The notes beneath the pieces are model-generated. The model searched no databases, was not told the origin of the DNA, and worked only from the letters and a program-made list of their open reading frames with translations. 64,000 bases of DNA from Natronorubrum halalkaliphilum (lineage in GTDB: Archaea > Halobacteriota > Halobacteria > Halobacteriales > Natrialbaceae), in assembly GCF_009834785.1 (NCBI RefSeq), contig NZ_WUYX01000053.1:134656-198655 (forward strand). The letters run 5' to 3'. A program made the translations under genes and the position numbers. Positions 37,395 through 45,834 of this stretch are shown here, one piece after another; position 1 is the first letter of the stretch, and the number at the start of each line of letters is the position of its first letter.

Positions 37395-37997
37395 CTACTC
37401 CCGCGCGTCTCGCGGTTTGAACCCGAACCGCTTGGCGAGCGTCGAGATAACGCGGTCGTGGAGATACCAGAGGATGGCGACGGCGACCACGATGATAGCC
37501 GCGTCCTCGATCCCGCCCATCAGGCCGAGCGCGACGATCAAAGTCGTCGCACAGGCCGCCGCGTGGTTCGTCTTCGTCAGGAGCATCGTGGTCGTCGTGA
37601 GCATCATCGCGATCGTCGCACTCGCCATCAGGTAGACGAGTTCCCACGAGAAGGCGATATCGGGACGGTCGAAGACGACGTACGCGCTCACTTCGTTGCC
37701 GACCAGCGCGTACGCGATCATCCCGCAGACGACGGCGACGGCGTGGCCGCCGATCACGTGGTAGCCGCCTTCCGCCCGCGGCTGTTCACCGGTCGCCATC
37801 AGATACGCCGACGGCCCGAGGCTCGGAAACAGAAACGGCCGACCGGTAACCAGCGTTATCATCCCGAGAACCGTAAAGTGAAGAAAGACGTTAACGGTCG
37901 CGCTATACTCGTCTTTCAGATCGAAATCGGCGTCCGGATCTTCGATCTCGAGATCGACGTCTGGCACGTGGGTCGAAACGACGATGTGGACGGTCAA
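37395..37997 (-). CDS. HPP-family integral membrane protein
   Basis: A 200-residue protein with an acidic 30-residue N-terminus and five to six membrane helices. The family motif is present in a modified form as RPFLFPSLGPSAYL near residues 53-66, and GGHAVAVVCGMIAYALVGNEV and KTNHAAACATTLIVALG follow. Bacterial relatives have been linked to nitrite transport, but that is not shown for haloarchaea. The ATG at 37997 gives the acidic leader. Confidence 0.88.
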   Translation of the reverse strand: MTVHIVVSTHVPDVDLEIEDPDADFDLKDEYSATVNVFLHFTVLGMITLVTGRPFLFPSLGPSAYLMATGEQPRAEGGYHVIGGHAVAVVCGMIAYALVGNEVSAYVVFDRPDIAFSWELVYLMASATIAMMLTTTTMLLTKTNHAAACATTLIVALGLMGGIEDAAIIVVAVAILWYLHDRVISTLAKRFGFKPRDARE

Positions 37998-38122
37998 AAA
38001 CGCTCGCGCTGCAGGTCGATACGTCGGCTATCGGTGTTAAAATAGCGAATCGGCGAGCGGACACGCGGGGCGACGTAGCGTAGCGCCCGCGTTCTTTTGA
38101 CGCTCGCCAACCAACCCTCTTT

Positions 38123-38671
38123 GTGAGCGGACGACGAACCCGACGACGGCTGTTGACGACGAGCGTCACCGCTTTCGCGACCGGTTTCGCCGGTTGTCTG
38201 AGAGGACCGGTGGGCGATGACGATCCCGATCTTGGGGACCCCAAACCGTACGTCGAGGTCGAACTCTCGAGCAGCGGCGACGAGCACGTCGATCCGCCGG
38301 TCGTCCACCTCGTCGACGGCGGAACCGTCGAATGGGTCGCCAACGACGGCGATCACGAGATCGCCGCGTATCATCCCGACAGCCACGGCACTCAACAGCG
38401 AATTCCCGGCGACGCCGAGCCGTGGACCAGCGGCGAGTTGGCTCCGGGGGACTCGTTCGACCGCATCTTTGACGTCGAAGGCGTCTTCGATTACGTCTCA
38501 ACGCCCTACGAATCCGAGGGCGCGGTCGGCAGTATTGTCGTCGGCTGGCCGGATCCGGACGAAGCGCCGGCCCTCGAGGAACCGGTCGAGACGTATCCCG
38601 ATGCCGCCGTTGACGCACTCGAGCAGCGCAACGACCGGGTTCGAGACCTGCTCGAGGAAGTCCACGAGTGA
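38123..38671 (+). CDS. Tat lipoprotein, cupredoxin-like but lacking most copper ligands
   Basis: A 182-residue exported protein starting at a GTG: a twin-arginine stretch, a hydrophobic core and the lipobox FAGC at about residue 25. The domain has the halocyanin layout: GGTVEWVANDGDHEIAAYHP keeps the first His, but the second ligand loop, normally of the form CTPHExxGM, reads VSTPYESEGAVG. Cys is replaced by Ser, His by Tyr and Met by Ala. It therefore probably cannot bind type-1 copper and may be a structural or ligand-binding relative of electron carriers. Confidence 0.8.
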   Translation: MSGRRTRRRLLTTSVTAFATGFAGCLRGPVGDDDPDLGDPKPYVEVELSSSGDEHVDPPVVHLVDGGTVEWVANDGDHEIAAYHPDSHGTQQRIPGDAEPWTSGELAPGDSFDRIFDVEGVFDYVSTPYESEGAVGSIVVGWPDPDEAPALEEPVETYPDAAVDALEQRNDRVRDLLEEVHE

Positions 38672-38723
38672 CAACGGCGTCCAGACTTGGTTCCGTTCCT
38701 CGGGACCGAACGTCCGACGGGAC

Positions 38724-39224
38724 TTACGTCGGCGTTCCGAGTGCCGTAATATCGTAGTCGGCGATATCCTCGGGCGACTCGAGGATGACGACCTGAAACT
38801 CCCAGTCCTCCTCGCCCTCCAGATCGCCGGTCGTATCGAGATAGCGGCCGAGTTGCTCGCCTTCGTCGTTGTACACCCGAACGCGGACCTCTACGAATTC
38901 GACTCGATCGCCGCCCGCGTTTTCGACGGTTCCCTGGACGGTCGAACCGTGGTAGTCGTCCTCGAAGACGAACTCGTGATCGGTAAGCGAAATTACGTCA
39001 AGCGGCGTGACCCCTTCGTTGATCTCCTGTTCGGCGAGGGACTGCGCCGCCGTCATCTGCTCGGGCGAACGTTCGTCGCCGTCGATCTCCCCGACGTCAC
39101 CGGACTCGTACTCGGGATCACCGTCGATACTGGCGCCGTCGCCGGTACACCCAGCGAGGGCCGTTCCCGTTCCGGCACCGAGTGCGGCGAGGACGCGTCG
39201 GCGACTCAGTGCCGGTCGCGTCAT
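38724..39224 (-). CDS. Tat lipoprotein with FxLYD-like domain
   Basis: A 166-residue lipoprotein. MTRPALSRRRVLAALGAGTG is the twin-arginine signal and ALAGC the lipobox, with Cys at about residue 25. After an acidic linker, the C-terminal domain (TVQGTVENAGGDRVEFVEVR, VYNDEGEQLGRYLDT, FQVVILESPEDIADYDI) is a beta-sandwich like the FxLYD/DUF3426-type domains of haloarchaeal lipoproteins. The start at 39224 is set by the signal sequence. It converges on the cupredoxin gene. Confidence 0.85.
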   Translation of the reverse strand: MTRPALSRRRVLAALGAGTGTALAGCTGDGASIDGDPEYESGDVGEIDGDERSPEQMTAAQSLAEQEINEGVTPLDVISLTDHEFVFEDDYHGSTVQGTVENAGGDRVEFVEVRVRVYNDEGEQLGRYLDTTGDLEGEEDWEFQVVILESPEDIADYDITALGTPT

Positions 39225-39463
39225 CGTTTCCGACCCCGCGTTCGGCGCTGCAATCGCGGTAGCGGGCGTTTTGCGTGACTCGTCATGATCGGATCGACAG
39301 TACGGACGCATTTCAGTGTAGGCCTTGAACCGTCAGTTTCCGGCGGTACTCGATGACGACCGAGACCCCGGAATCGGTTCGAACTCGTCACAGTACGGCG
39401 ACGAACACGATATCAGTGTGTGCAACGCAGGCGCTTATTGTCGGCTGCGGTAACTGTGAGGAT

Positions 39464-40555
39464 ATGGGGTCTTCCGAGGCCGACGAAACGCTAGAGTCCT
39501 ACGGAGCCGACATCGGACAACGGACGGACTCGGCTACGCGAGTCAAAGAGTGGATACTGGTCGATGGGGACCGACTATTCATCGCATCACTCATCTCCCT
39601 TGTGGTCTTTTTGCTGTTTCTCTCGCTGAACGAGATCGGATTCATCTCCTTTACCAACGACGACTCGATCACGCGACTCGCCGGCGGAATGATCGCCGGA
39701 ACGTTTTCGCTGGTCACGCTCGTCGTCTCGATCAACCAGCTGATCCTCTCTCAAGAGTTCGCGTCCGCCGGCGACGCTCGCGATCAACTCGAGGGAGTAC
39801 TGAACTTTCGGACCAACGTCGCCGAAGCGGCGAACGTGCCGGCGAGTCCCGCTTCGCCGTCACGTCTCCTCGAATTGCTTGTCGAGTCAAACCGATCGTA
39901 CGCGAGAGAGCTTGCCGAGGCCGTCAGCGACTACGACGATCCAGAAACGAGGGAGCTGATCGTTCGGTATGCAAACACTGTCGAAGAGAACGCCGATCGC
40001 GTAGACGAAACGCTCGAGCACACGAAATTTGGAACGTTCAAGTCGGTGTCGGCCGCAATCGGCTACGACGCCGCCTGGCAGCTGTATATCGCCAGAAATC
40101 TCCACGGACGGTACGAAGAGTCGCTGTCCGACGAGGCGCTCACGAAATTGGACGCGTTAATAAATTCTCTCGAGCTGTTCGTGACGACTAGGGAACATTT
40201 CAAGACCACCTATCTGCAGAAGGAGCTTACTCGATTCTCGCAACTAACCATCTACACCGGCGTGCCGGCGATTCTATCAGCGATGATGATCGGCTTTATT
40301 TACGCGGATCTCACCGGGCCAACGATCAGCGCCGTCTACCTCCCGGTCGTCATTAGTGCGCTCGTCGCGGTCGTGGTCTTACCTCTCGCCCTCCTCACGG
40401 GGTTTATTCTCCGAACGGCGACCGTCACTCGGCGAACGGCCTCCGTCGGCCCGATGTTGCCCCAGAAGGATCCGGACGCGGGTCCGTTCGACGTCACGGA
40501 CGATACTGTCGATAGCGGTGCCAGTAACAGTAACACCAACAGTAACAGCGGTTAA
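39464..40555 (+). CDS. Four-helix membrane protein, paralogue A
   Basis: A 363-residue membrane protein of a family I do not recognise. Two helices lie near residues 40-60 and 70-95, then a hydrophilic, helical domain of about 170 residues, then two more helices near 285-340. Family hallmarks shared with the genes at 42075 and 43200 are VSINQLILSQE just after helix 2 and REHFKTTYLQKELTRFSQL just before helix 3. A Ser/Asn-rich tail closes it. This is the most diverged of the three. Confidence 0.8.
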   Translation: MGSSEADETLESYGADIGQRTDSATRVKEWILVDGDRLFIASLISLVVFLLFLSLNEIGFISFTNDDSITRLAGGMIAGTFSLVTLVVSINQLILSQEFASAGDARDQLEGVLNFRTNVAEAANVPASPASPSRLLELLVESNRSYARELAEAVSDYDDPETRELIVRYANTVEENADRVDETLEHTKFGTFKSVSAAIGYDAAWQLYIARNLHGRYEESLSDEALTKLDALINSLELFVTTREHFKTTYLQKELTRFSQLTIYTGVPAILSAMMIGFIYADLTGPTISAVYLPVVISALVAVVVLPLALLTGFILRTATVTRRTASVGPMLPQKDPDAGPFDVTDDTVDSGASNSNTNSNSG

Positions 40556-40869
40556 CATATCGGGCCACCGGCCTAACCACCGGTTCCGAAAACGGGTCCG
40601 TGATCGGCGTTCCGGCGTCGTTGCCCTGATCGAACACCGACCGCCCGACGGCCCGTGTGCCAACGTTGATCGTCGCCCTCGAGTTCGCGTCGATGGCCGT
40701 CGGTGTGAGTCGTCTCGTGGCCGCTGTCGTACCGTTCGTCTCGTTCCGAGGGATCATCGTCGATACGGACGCAAATCCCGGTTGGCTCGGGCCCAATGAG
40801 GGCGGATGTGCGGCCTGTGGGCCCCGAATACCGCGAAAGCGTTTTTGACGGTGCGTGGACACCCACAGT
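40556..40869. promoter_or_regulatory. Intergenic region with promoter of the small membrane gene
   Basis: A 314-base gap in which I find no convincing gene; the open frames are Arg-rich or lack coding bias. GTTTTTGACGG at 40841-40851 is centred about 27 bases before the ATG at 40870 and is the likely TATA box of that gene. GGGCCCAATGAGGGCGG and neighbouring sequence show no obvious repeat. Confidence 0.5.
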
Positions 40870-41130
40870 ATGAGCGACGGCGAACGATTCGACGAGGAGG
40901 TGACGCGGAGCGACCTCGTTCACGAGCGGCTTCGCGAATCGCCGCTCAAGCGGTGGATCGTTCTCGACGGCAATCGGTACACGCTCACGGCGCTGTTCTC
41001 GCTCGCCGTCTATCTCGTCTGTATCGGCATCGGCTTCGCCGGCTGGTCTACACGTTCCGGATCGCCCCCGGTCGCGAGCCACACGGCCGACTTCGGGCCG
41101 TTCGTTCCGCGCGTCGATTTCGAAGAATGA
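40870..41130 (+). CDS. Small one-helix protein resembling the N-terminus of paralogues A-C
   Basis: An 86-residue protein with one membrane helix near residues 35-55. The segment ending in LKRWIVLDGNRYTLTALFSL before the helix resembles the start of paralogue A (VKEWILVDGDRLFIASLISL), but there is no LSQE motif, no central domain and no second helix pair. It may be a truncated member of the cluster kept as a functional small protein. A TATA box at -27 suggests that it is expressed. Confidence 0.7.
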   Translation: MSDGERFDEEVTRSDLVHERLRESPLKRWIVLDGNRYTLTALFSLAVYLVCIGIGFAGWSTRSGSPPVASHTADFGPFVPRVDFEE

Positions 41131-41184
41131 GCGCGAAAAGCGCGAAAAGCGGGCGCTGCGGACCGACGGCCGGAACCGATCCGG

Positions 41185-41757
41185 CTACTCTCGAGGCGAG
41201 TCGCCGGCCTCCTCAAACGGGGCGTCGACCGCTTCCGCCTCGGCTGCGATTTCGACGATCAGCGCGAACAGCGCGCCGAGCAACAGGCCGTAAAGCAGGT
41301 GTCCGACGAGCGTCCCGAAGGCGAAGGCCGGGAAGCCGGCGTCGCCGATACCGAGGGACATCCAGATCGGCAACACGATCACCGGAAGGACGGCCCAGAC
41401 CGCCAGCCCGTAGACGAACCCGGCGAGTGTCAGTCGCAGGCCGGGACCCATCGCGTCGATGAAGCCGGTCTCGACGTCCGCCATGAGCGTCCCGAAGATC
41501 GGGCGTCGGGTGACGAGGAGCCCGAAGATGCTCCCGAGGACGAGTCCGTGTCCCAAGTGGAACAGCCACCCGGCGGTGCCGGCGGGCTCCAATCCGTAGA
41601 TCGCGGGAATCCCTTCGGAGATGATCGTCGGATCGACCAGCCACAGGAGGACGCCGAACAGGAGCGAGCCGATCGCCCCGCCGACGGCGCCGCCGACCAA
41701 CCAGTTGAGAGAGCCGCCGATACCGAACGTGGTCGGACTGTTTACTTGGAAGCTCAT
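41185..41757 (-). CDS. Multi-helix membrane protein of unknown function
   Basis: A 190-residue integral membrane protein with about five helices and Gly-rich packing (LNWLVGGAVGGAIGSLLFGV, LFHLGHGLVLGSIFGLL, GTLVGHLLYGLLLGALFALI). Three conserved-looking His residues lie in or next to helices (FHLGHG and VGHLL), which could bind a cofactor or metal. The C-terminus is acidic. I cannot name the family. It lies inside the paralogue cluster but on the opposite strand. Confidence 0.75.
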   Translation of the reverse strand: MSFQVNSPTTFGIGGSLNWLVGGAVGGAIGSLLFGVLLWLVDPTIISEGIPAIYGLEPAGTAGWLFHLGHGLVLGSIFGLLVTRRPIFGTLMADVETGFIDAMGPGLRLTLAGFVYGLAVWAVLPVIVLPIWMSLGIGDAGFPAFAFGTLVGHLLYGLLLGALFALIVEIAAEAEAVDAPFEEAGDSPRE

Positions 41758-42074
41758 CGTACCGATGGAAGGACAACGACTGCAAAAAGTTCGTCACCCG
41801 TTCATCGGTTCTACGGTCCCTTACTATCGACCGGTCACGTCGATTGATCCGGTTATCGCGTATTAACTCGAGCCGGTCGACCGCCATCGACGTTCCCGGC
41901 AATGATTTCGACGGGTGACTGATACGGTTTACTGTAGTCAATGACCGCCGATCACCAGGGACGGGGTCGGTGATCGGCGGTACATAGTTACAGCAATCCG
42001 TATGAAACGACCCCGGAGCCGTCGTCTTCCGGGAAGGGTATTTTGCCCGACGATATCGTCCCGTTCACTCGTTG
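41758..42074. other. Divergent intergenic region containing a repeat element
   Basis: A 317-base gap with no supported gene, between the divergent starts at 41757 and 42075. The middle and right parts are occupied by the repeat element at 41919-42004. The left part contains the short CTGCAAAAAGTTCG stretch, possibly the promoter of the minus-strand gene. Confidence 0.5.
41919..42004. repeat. TGATACGG terminal-repeat element, copy 4
   Basis: Left arm TGATACGGTTTACTGTA begins at 41919-41920 and right arm TTACAGCAATCCGTATGA ends near 42005, around the inverted repeat CCGCCGATCACC / GGTGATCGGCGG. Only a handful of bases differ from copy 3 over about 85 bases, although the two are 23 kb apart. 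This is the only copy lying between two gene starts rather than at a gene end. Confidence 0.85.
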
Positions 42075-43106
42075 ATGAGCGACGCGAACTCGAGCGACGA
42101 TGACGGGTCGGAGGGAAAGGGTAGACTGGGTGGCCCTCGGTTGTGGGTACTGCTGCAACTGAACCGGTGGGCGTTTACGGCGACGATTCTCCTGATCGTG
42201 TACGTTGTCCTCGTCGCGTTCAGTCTGGTCGACCTCACGCCGTTGCGGACGATCGTCGAGAATCAGGACGGGATCGAATTCCTCTTTTCGGCGTTTATCG
42301 GCGCGATCATCACGGGCACCTCGATCGTCGTCACGATCAACCAGCTCGTGCTCTCCCAGGAACTCGGCGCGGTCGGCCAGCAGCGCGATCGAATGCAGGA
42401 GTCGATGGACTTCCGGCAGGACGTCGAGGATACGATCTCCGAGGACGCGAGCCCGCCGGAACCAGCCGCCTTCCTCTTCGAACTCGTCGACGGCGTCTCC
42501 GAGCGGGCAACGGAACTCGAAGAGGAGATGGAAGACGAGCGCGACGAGGAGTTGCGAGAGAAGATCGCCGACTACGTCGAAGACACGACTGGGAACGCAG
42601 AAAGCGTCAAAGAGGACCTCGAAGACGCCCAGTTCGGTTCCTTCGAGGTCATCTGGAACGCGCTCAACTTCAACTACTCGCGGAAGATCTACGACGCGCG
42701 CAAGATCCGCGACGAGCACGACGACTCGCTCTCGGACGAGGCGAGCGAGAAGATCGACCACATGATCGACACGCTGAAACTGTTCGGGCCGGCCCGCGAA
42801 CACTTCAAGACGCTGTACTTCCAGTGGGAGCTGATCAACCTCTCGCGGGCGCTGCTGTACATCTCGGTGCCTGCGCTGACGGTCATGGCGATCATGATCA
42901 TGTACGTCGACGGGAGCACCTTACTGGGGACGACGCTCGGCGTCGACAACCTCGTCTGGATCACCAGTGCGGGCTTCGTCGTCGGCATCTCGCCGTTCGT
43001 CGTCTTCATCACCTACATCCTGCGGATTGCCACCGTCGCCAAACGAACGCTGGCGATGGGGCCGTTCATCCTCCGGGAGTCCGAGCGGGACGAGGATCTG
43101 GGCTGA
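42075..43106 (+). CDS. Four-helix membrane protein, paralogue B
   Basis: A 343-residue relative of the genes at 39464 and 43200. After an acidic leader, helices lie near residues 30-52 and 70-95, the central domain is very rich in Glu and Asp and likely a coiled coil, and two helices follow near 265-320. Hallmarks are VVTINQLVLSQELGAVG after helix 2, PPEPAAF at the start of the central domain, and REHFKTLYFQWELINLSRA before helix 3. The first codon could also be the TTG at 42072, but ATG 42075 is preferred. The function is unknown. Confidence 0.82.
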   Translation: MSDANSSDDDGSEGKGRLGGPRLWVLLQLNRWAFTATILLIVYVVLVAFSLVDLTPLRTIVENQDGIEFLFSAFIGAIITGTSIVVTINQLVLSQELGAVGQQRDRMQESMDFRQDVEDTISEDASPPEPAAFLFELVDGVSERATELEEEMEDERDEELREKIADYVEDTTGNAESVKEDLEDAQFGSFEVIWNALNFNYSRKIYDARKIRDEHDDSLSDEASEKIDHMIDTLKLFGPAREHFKTLYFQWELINLSRALLYISVPALTVMAIMIMYVDGSTLLGTTLGVDNLVWITSAGFVVGISPFVVFITYILRIATVAKRTLAMGPFILRESERDEDLG

Positions 43107-43199
43107 TTCGCCCCGCTGTCCGGACACTGAATCACCTCGCGTCGCTGGCTGCGAGCCTGCCGTAGCTATTTCCGCCCAATCGTGGTATCCCCGCGAGCA

Positions 43200-44237
43200 A
43201 TGAGCGGCGACGGCTCCCAGCCCAGCGACACGATGGCCGAGCGCAGCGAGGATCCCACCTGGAAACACGAGCTTCTACTGAACGCGAACCGGTGGCTCGT
43301 CACCGCGGTTCTCATGCTGTTCGTCTTCGTCGGTCTGCTCGTCATCAGCGAGGGGAGCCCCGTCTCGCTTCGGGCGCTGATGGGCGAAAAGGAGCCCGTC
43401 CACACCCTCTTCCAGGCGCTCGTCACGGCGCTGATCACCGGCGTCACCCTCGTTGTGACCATCAACTCGCTGGTGCTATCCCAGGAGCTCGGAGCCGTCG
43501 AAGACCAGCGCGGACGACTCGAGGGAGCCATCGACTTCCGCGAGGACGTCGAAAGTTCGATCGACGCGCCGATCAGCCCGCCGGAGCCGGCGTCGTTCGT
43601 CCAGTCGATCATCGCCGCCTCCGAGGAGCGCGCGACCGACTTTCGCGAGGCCGTCTCCGACAGCCGCGACGAGGAACTCAAAGACCGCGTCGACGACTTC
43701 GTCGACAACCTGACGACCCACGCCGATTCGATCCGGGACGATCTCGGCAACGCACAGTTTGGGACCTACGACGTCGTCAAAGCCGCACTGGACTACAACT
43801 ACTCCTGGAAGATTTTCCGGGCGCGGCGGATCAAGAACGCCCACGTCGACTCCTTCGACGACGAGGCCCGCGAGGCCTACGACGAACTCCTCGAGTCGCT
43901 CAAACTGTTCGGCCTCGCCCGCGAACACTTCAAGACGCTGTACTTCCAGTGGGAGCTGATCAACCTCTCGCGGGCGATGATGTACGTCGCCGTTCCCGCG
44001 CTGGTCGTGGCGATGTCAATGTTGCTCTTTTTCGACGCCGACGCCGTGACCGGAACCGTACTCGGCATCGACGCGATCGTCTGGATCGTCGCCGTCACCG
44101 CGACCATCGCCGTCACGCCGTTCCTCCTGTTGATCGCCTTTATCCTGCGGATCGCGACGATGGCCAAGCGGACGCTGGCAATCGGTCCGTTTATCCTGCG
44201 GGACTCGAGTCGGGGCGAGGAGATCGACTGGGAGTAG
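43200..44237 (+). CDS. Four-helix membrane protein, paralogue C
   Basis: A 345-residue close relative of paralogue B, 93 bases downstream on the same strand and probably co-transcribed. It shares VVTINSLVLSQELGAVEDQR, PPEPASF, FGTYDVVKAALDYNYSWKI and the block REHFKTLYFQWELINLSRA before helix 3. The C-terminus (KRTLAIGPFILRDS) also matches B (KRTLAMGPFILRES). The ATG at 43200 is preferred over the GTG at 43182. The strong conservation of the block before helix 3 suggests a functional site. Confidence 0.85.
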   Translation: MSGDGSQPSDTMAERSEDPTWKHELLLNANRWLVTAVLMLFVFVGLLVISEGSPVSLRALMGEKEPVHTLFQALVTALITGVTLVVTINSLVLSQELGAVEDQRGRLEGAIDFREDVESSIDAPISPPEPASFVQSIIAASEERATDFREAVSDSRDEELKDRVDDFVDNLTTHADSIRDDLGNAQFGTYDVVKAALDYNYSWKIFRARRIKNAHVDSFDDEAREAYDELLESLKLFGLAREHFKTLYFQWELINLSRAMMYVAVPALVVAMSMLLFFDADAVTGTVLGIDAIVWIVAVTATIAVTPFLLLIAFILRIATMAKRTLAIGPFILRDSSRGEEIDWE

Positions 44238-44285
44238 GGTTGCTGTTAGCCCAATTACTTCGGACTCGTCGCCCAAGATATCGAC

Positions 44286-44570
44286 ATGACGAGTACCGCG
44301 TCCGATACCGTTCGCGTCTGGTTAGTCGAACGAACGTACTCCGACGACGAGCAGAATCTGATCATCCTCACTTACGCGACCACAGACGGCGAGCGCTACT
44401 TCCGCAAGGAACGCGCACTCACCTCGTTTACGGACGCTCGAGACACAACCGCCGCGGTCGACGCCGATCCCGATAATCTCGGGAGCGTCGACGATTCGGA
44501 TCTACGGGAGCAGTACGCCGCCGAAGCCCGACGAATGGCGGATGCTCACGATCCTGACGACGTCATCTAA
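44286..44570 (+). CDS. Small conserved-looking haloarchaeal protein
   Basis: A 94-residue acidic soluble protein (MTSTASDTVRVWLVERTYSD). The first half looks like a beta-sheet (VRVWLVERTYSDDEQNLIIL, YATTDGERYFRKER) and the second a helix ending DAHDPDDVI. It follows paralogue C by 48 bases on the same strand and could be co-transcribed. No recognised domain. Confidence 0.65.
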   Translation: MTSTASDTVRVWLVERTYSDDEQNLIILTYATTDGERYFRKERALTSFTDARDTTAAVDADPDNLGSVDDSDLREQYAAEARRMADAHDPDDVI

Positions 44571-44737
44571 CTGGTCTACCCGATTGGATCTTCCGCTGGA
44601 TCAGCGAGTGACGGCGTCAACGAGAGAATCGATTGAGAGGCGGCGACACTCTCCCTTGCCAGTGTGAGCAGTACGTTCGTTTGCCGCTACACTCCGGAAC
44701 AGAACCGATGGCGGCCCTGTGTCTGTCGAAAACGCGG

Positions 44738-45082
44738 TTACAGCGGCGCGCCGACCAACACCAGTTTCACGCGTTCGTCGCTTCGGTTGCAGATCTGGCG
44801 AGACTCCCCGGGATCGATGCGGATCAGTTCGTCTTCCTCGAGGGTCACCGTCTCGTCCGCATCGGGTAACTCGATCTCGGCGGTGCCGACGGCCACGTAG
44901 TAGATCTCTTCCTGGCCGCTGTCACTTTCGTCGTGTTCCATCCCCTTCCCGTCGGGCTCGAGTTCGAGGATCGAGAACCCGACGTGGTCGGATTCGAGCG
45001 TCTCCTTGAGGAACCACATGCCGCCCCACTCCTCGTCGATGACTGATTCCGGATCGGTTTTGGCTGCGGTGTTGTAGCCCAT
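44738..45082 (-). CDS. Cupin-domain protein
   Basis: A 114-residue single cupin starting at the ATG at 45082 (MGYNTAAKTDPESVID). The barrel motifs are visible as LELEPDGKGMEHDESDSGQEEIYYVAVG and then DADETVTLEEDELIRIDPGE. The first motif keeps His and two Glu in spaced positions, the second lacks an obvious metal His, so metal binding is uncertain. Similar small cupins in haloarchaea have no known substrate. The longer upstream frame is not coding. Confidence 0.85.
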   Translation of the reverse strand: MGYNTAAKTDPESVIDEEWGGMWFLKETLESDHVGFSILELEPDGKGMEHDESDSGQEEIYYVAVGTAEIELPDADETVTLEEDELIRIDPGESRQICNRSDERVKLVLVGAPL

Positions 45083-45366
45083 ACGCGAGGCATCGACCGC
45101 AGCGGATAAATCGGTGGGGAAGCGGAACTCGAGACGGGGACACAGCGGGACACTACCGAACGGAGCAGTGACGAACGGCTCAACAGCGACTGGTTCGACT
45201 GATCGGTGAGAGCGGGTTCGCGGTCCGGTACCGAACTGGCAGACAGTCGGTGGTCGGGACCCAATAGGTGATCGGAACGGCTGCAACCGGTCCGACTGCT
45301 GGCGGAAGCGAACGAATCCGACGACTGTTAGGGCCCGACCCCGCTATCACCACACGTGACCGTGGC

Positions 45367-45804
45367 GTGATCCTCCTGATCTGCGGACCGCCGGGTGCGG
45401 GGAAGACCACGATCGCCGCGCGACTCCGTCGGCGACTCGAGTCCCGCGACCGGCCGGTTCGACTCCACCACTCCGACGACTTCTCGAGTCGGACCTACGA
45501 GCAGTTGTACGAGCGGGTCAGCGACGACCCCGCGGACGCGATTACCATCGTCGACGGGACCTTCTACCAGCGCGAGTGGCAGGTGCAGTTCGAAACGCTC
45601 GGAACCGTCCGGTTCGTCCACGTCACGGCGAGCCTCGAGACCTGCCTCGAGCGAAACCGATCGCGGTCGGATCCGATCGAAGAGCAGGGCGTCCACGTCG
45701 TGTACCGGGAGTTCGACGACCCAGAGGACGCACTCGAGATCGACACGGACGCGTGTGGGGTCGAAGCGGCCGTCGATCGGATCGTCGCTTCGCTCGATGC
45801 GTGA
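45367..45804 (+). CDS. P-loop kinase-like ATPase
   Basis: A 145-residue AAA/kinase-type NTPase: P-loop CGPPGAGKTTIAARL at residues 6-20, an HHSDDFSSRTYEQLY segment that may hold the substrate, and the strand TIVDGTFYQREWQ. Its outline resembles APS kinase and tRNA-Sec kinase-like proteins. The GTG at 45367 puts the P-loop at the N-terminus as is usual; an upstream GTG at 45268 would add 33 unremarkable residues. The substrate is not evident. Confidence 0.75.
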   Translation: MILLICGPPGAGKTTIAARLRRRLESRDRPVRLHHSDDFSSRTYEQLYERVSDDPADAITIVDGTFYQREWQVQFETLGTVRFVHVTASLETCLERNRSRSDPIEEQGVHVVYREFDDPEDALEIDTDACGVEAAVDRIVASLDA

Positions 45805-45834
45805 AACGCACCCCGTTCTCACCGCTTCCGAAGG

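Noticed and set aside
40657-40848. Possible 63-residue gene between paralogue A and the small membrane gene
   Set aside because: The codon use is not typical and the frame ends inside the promoter of the gene at 40870.
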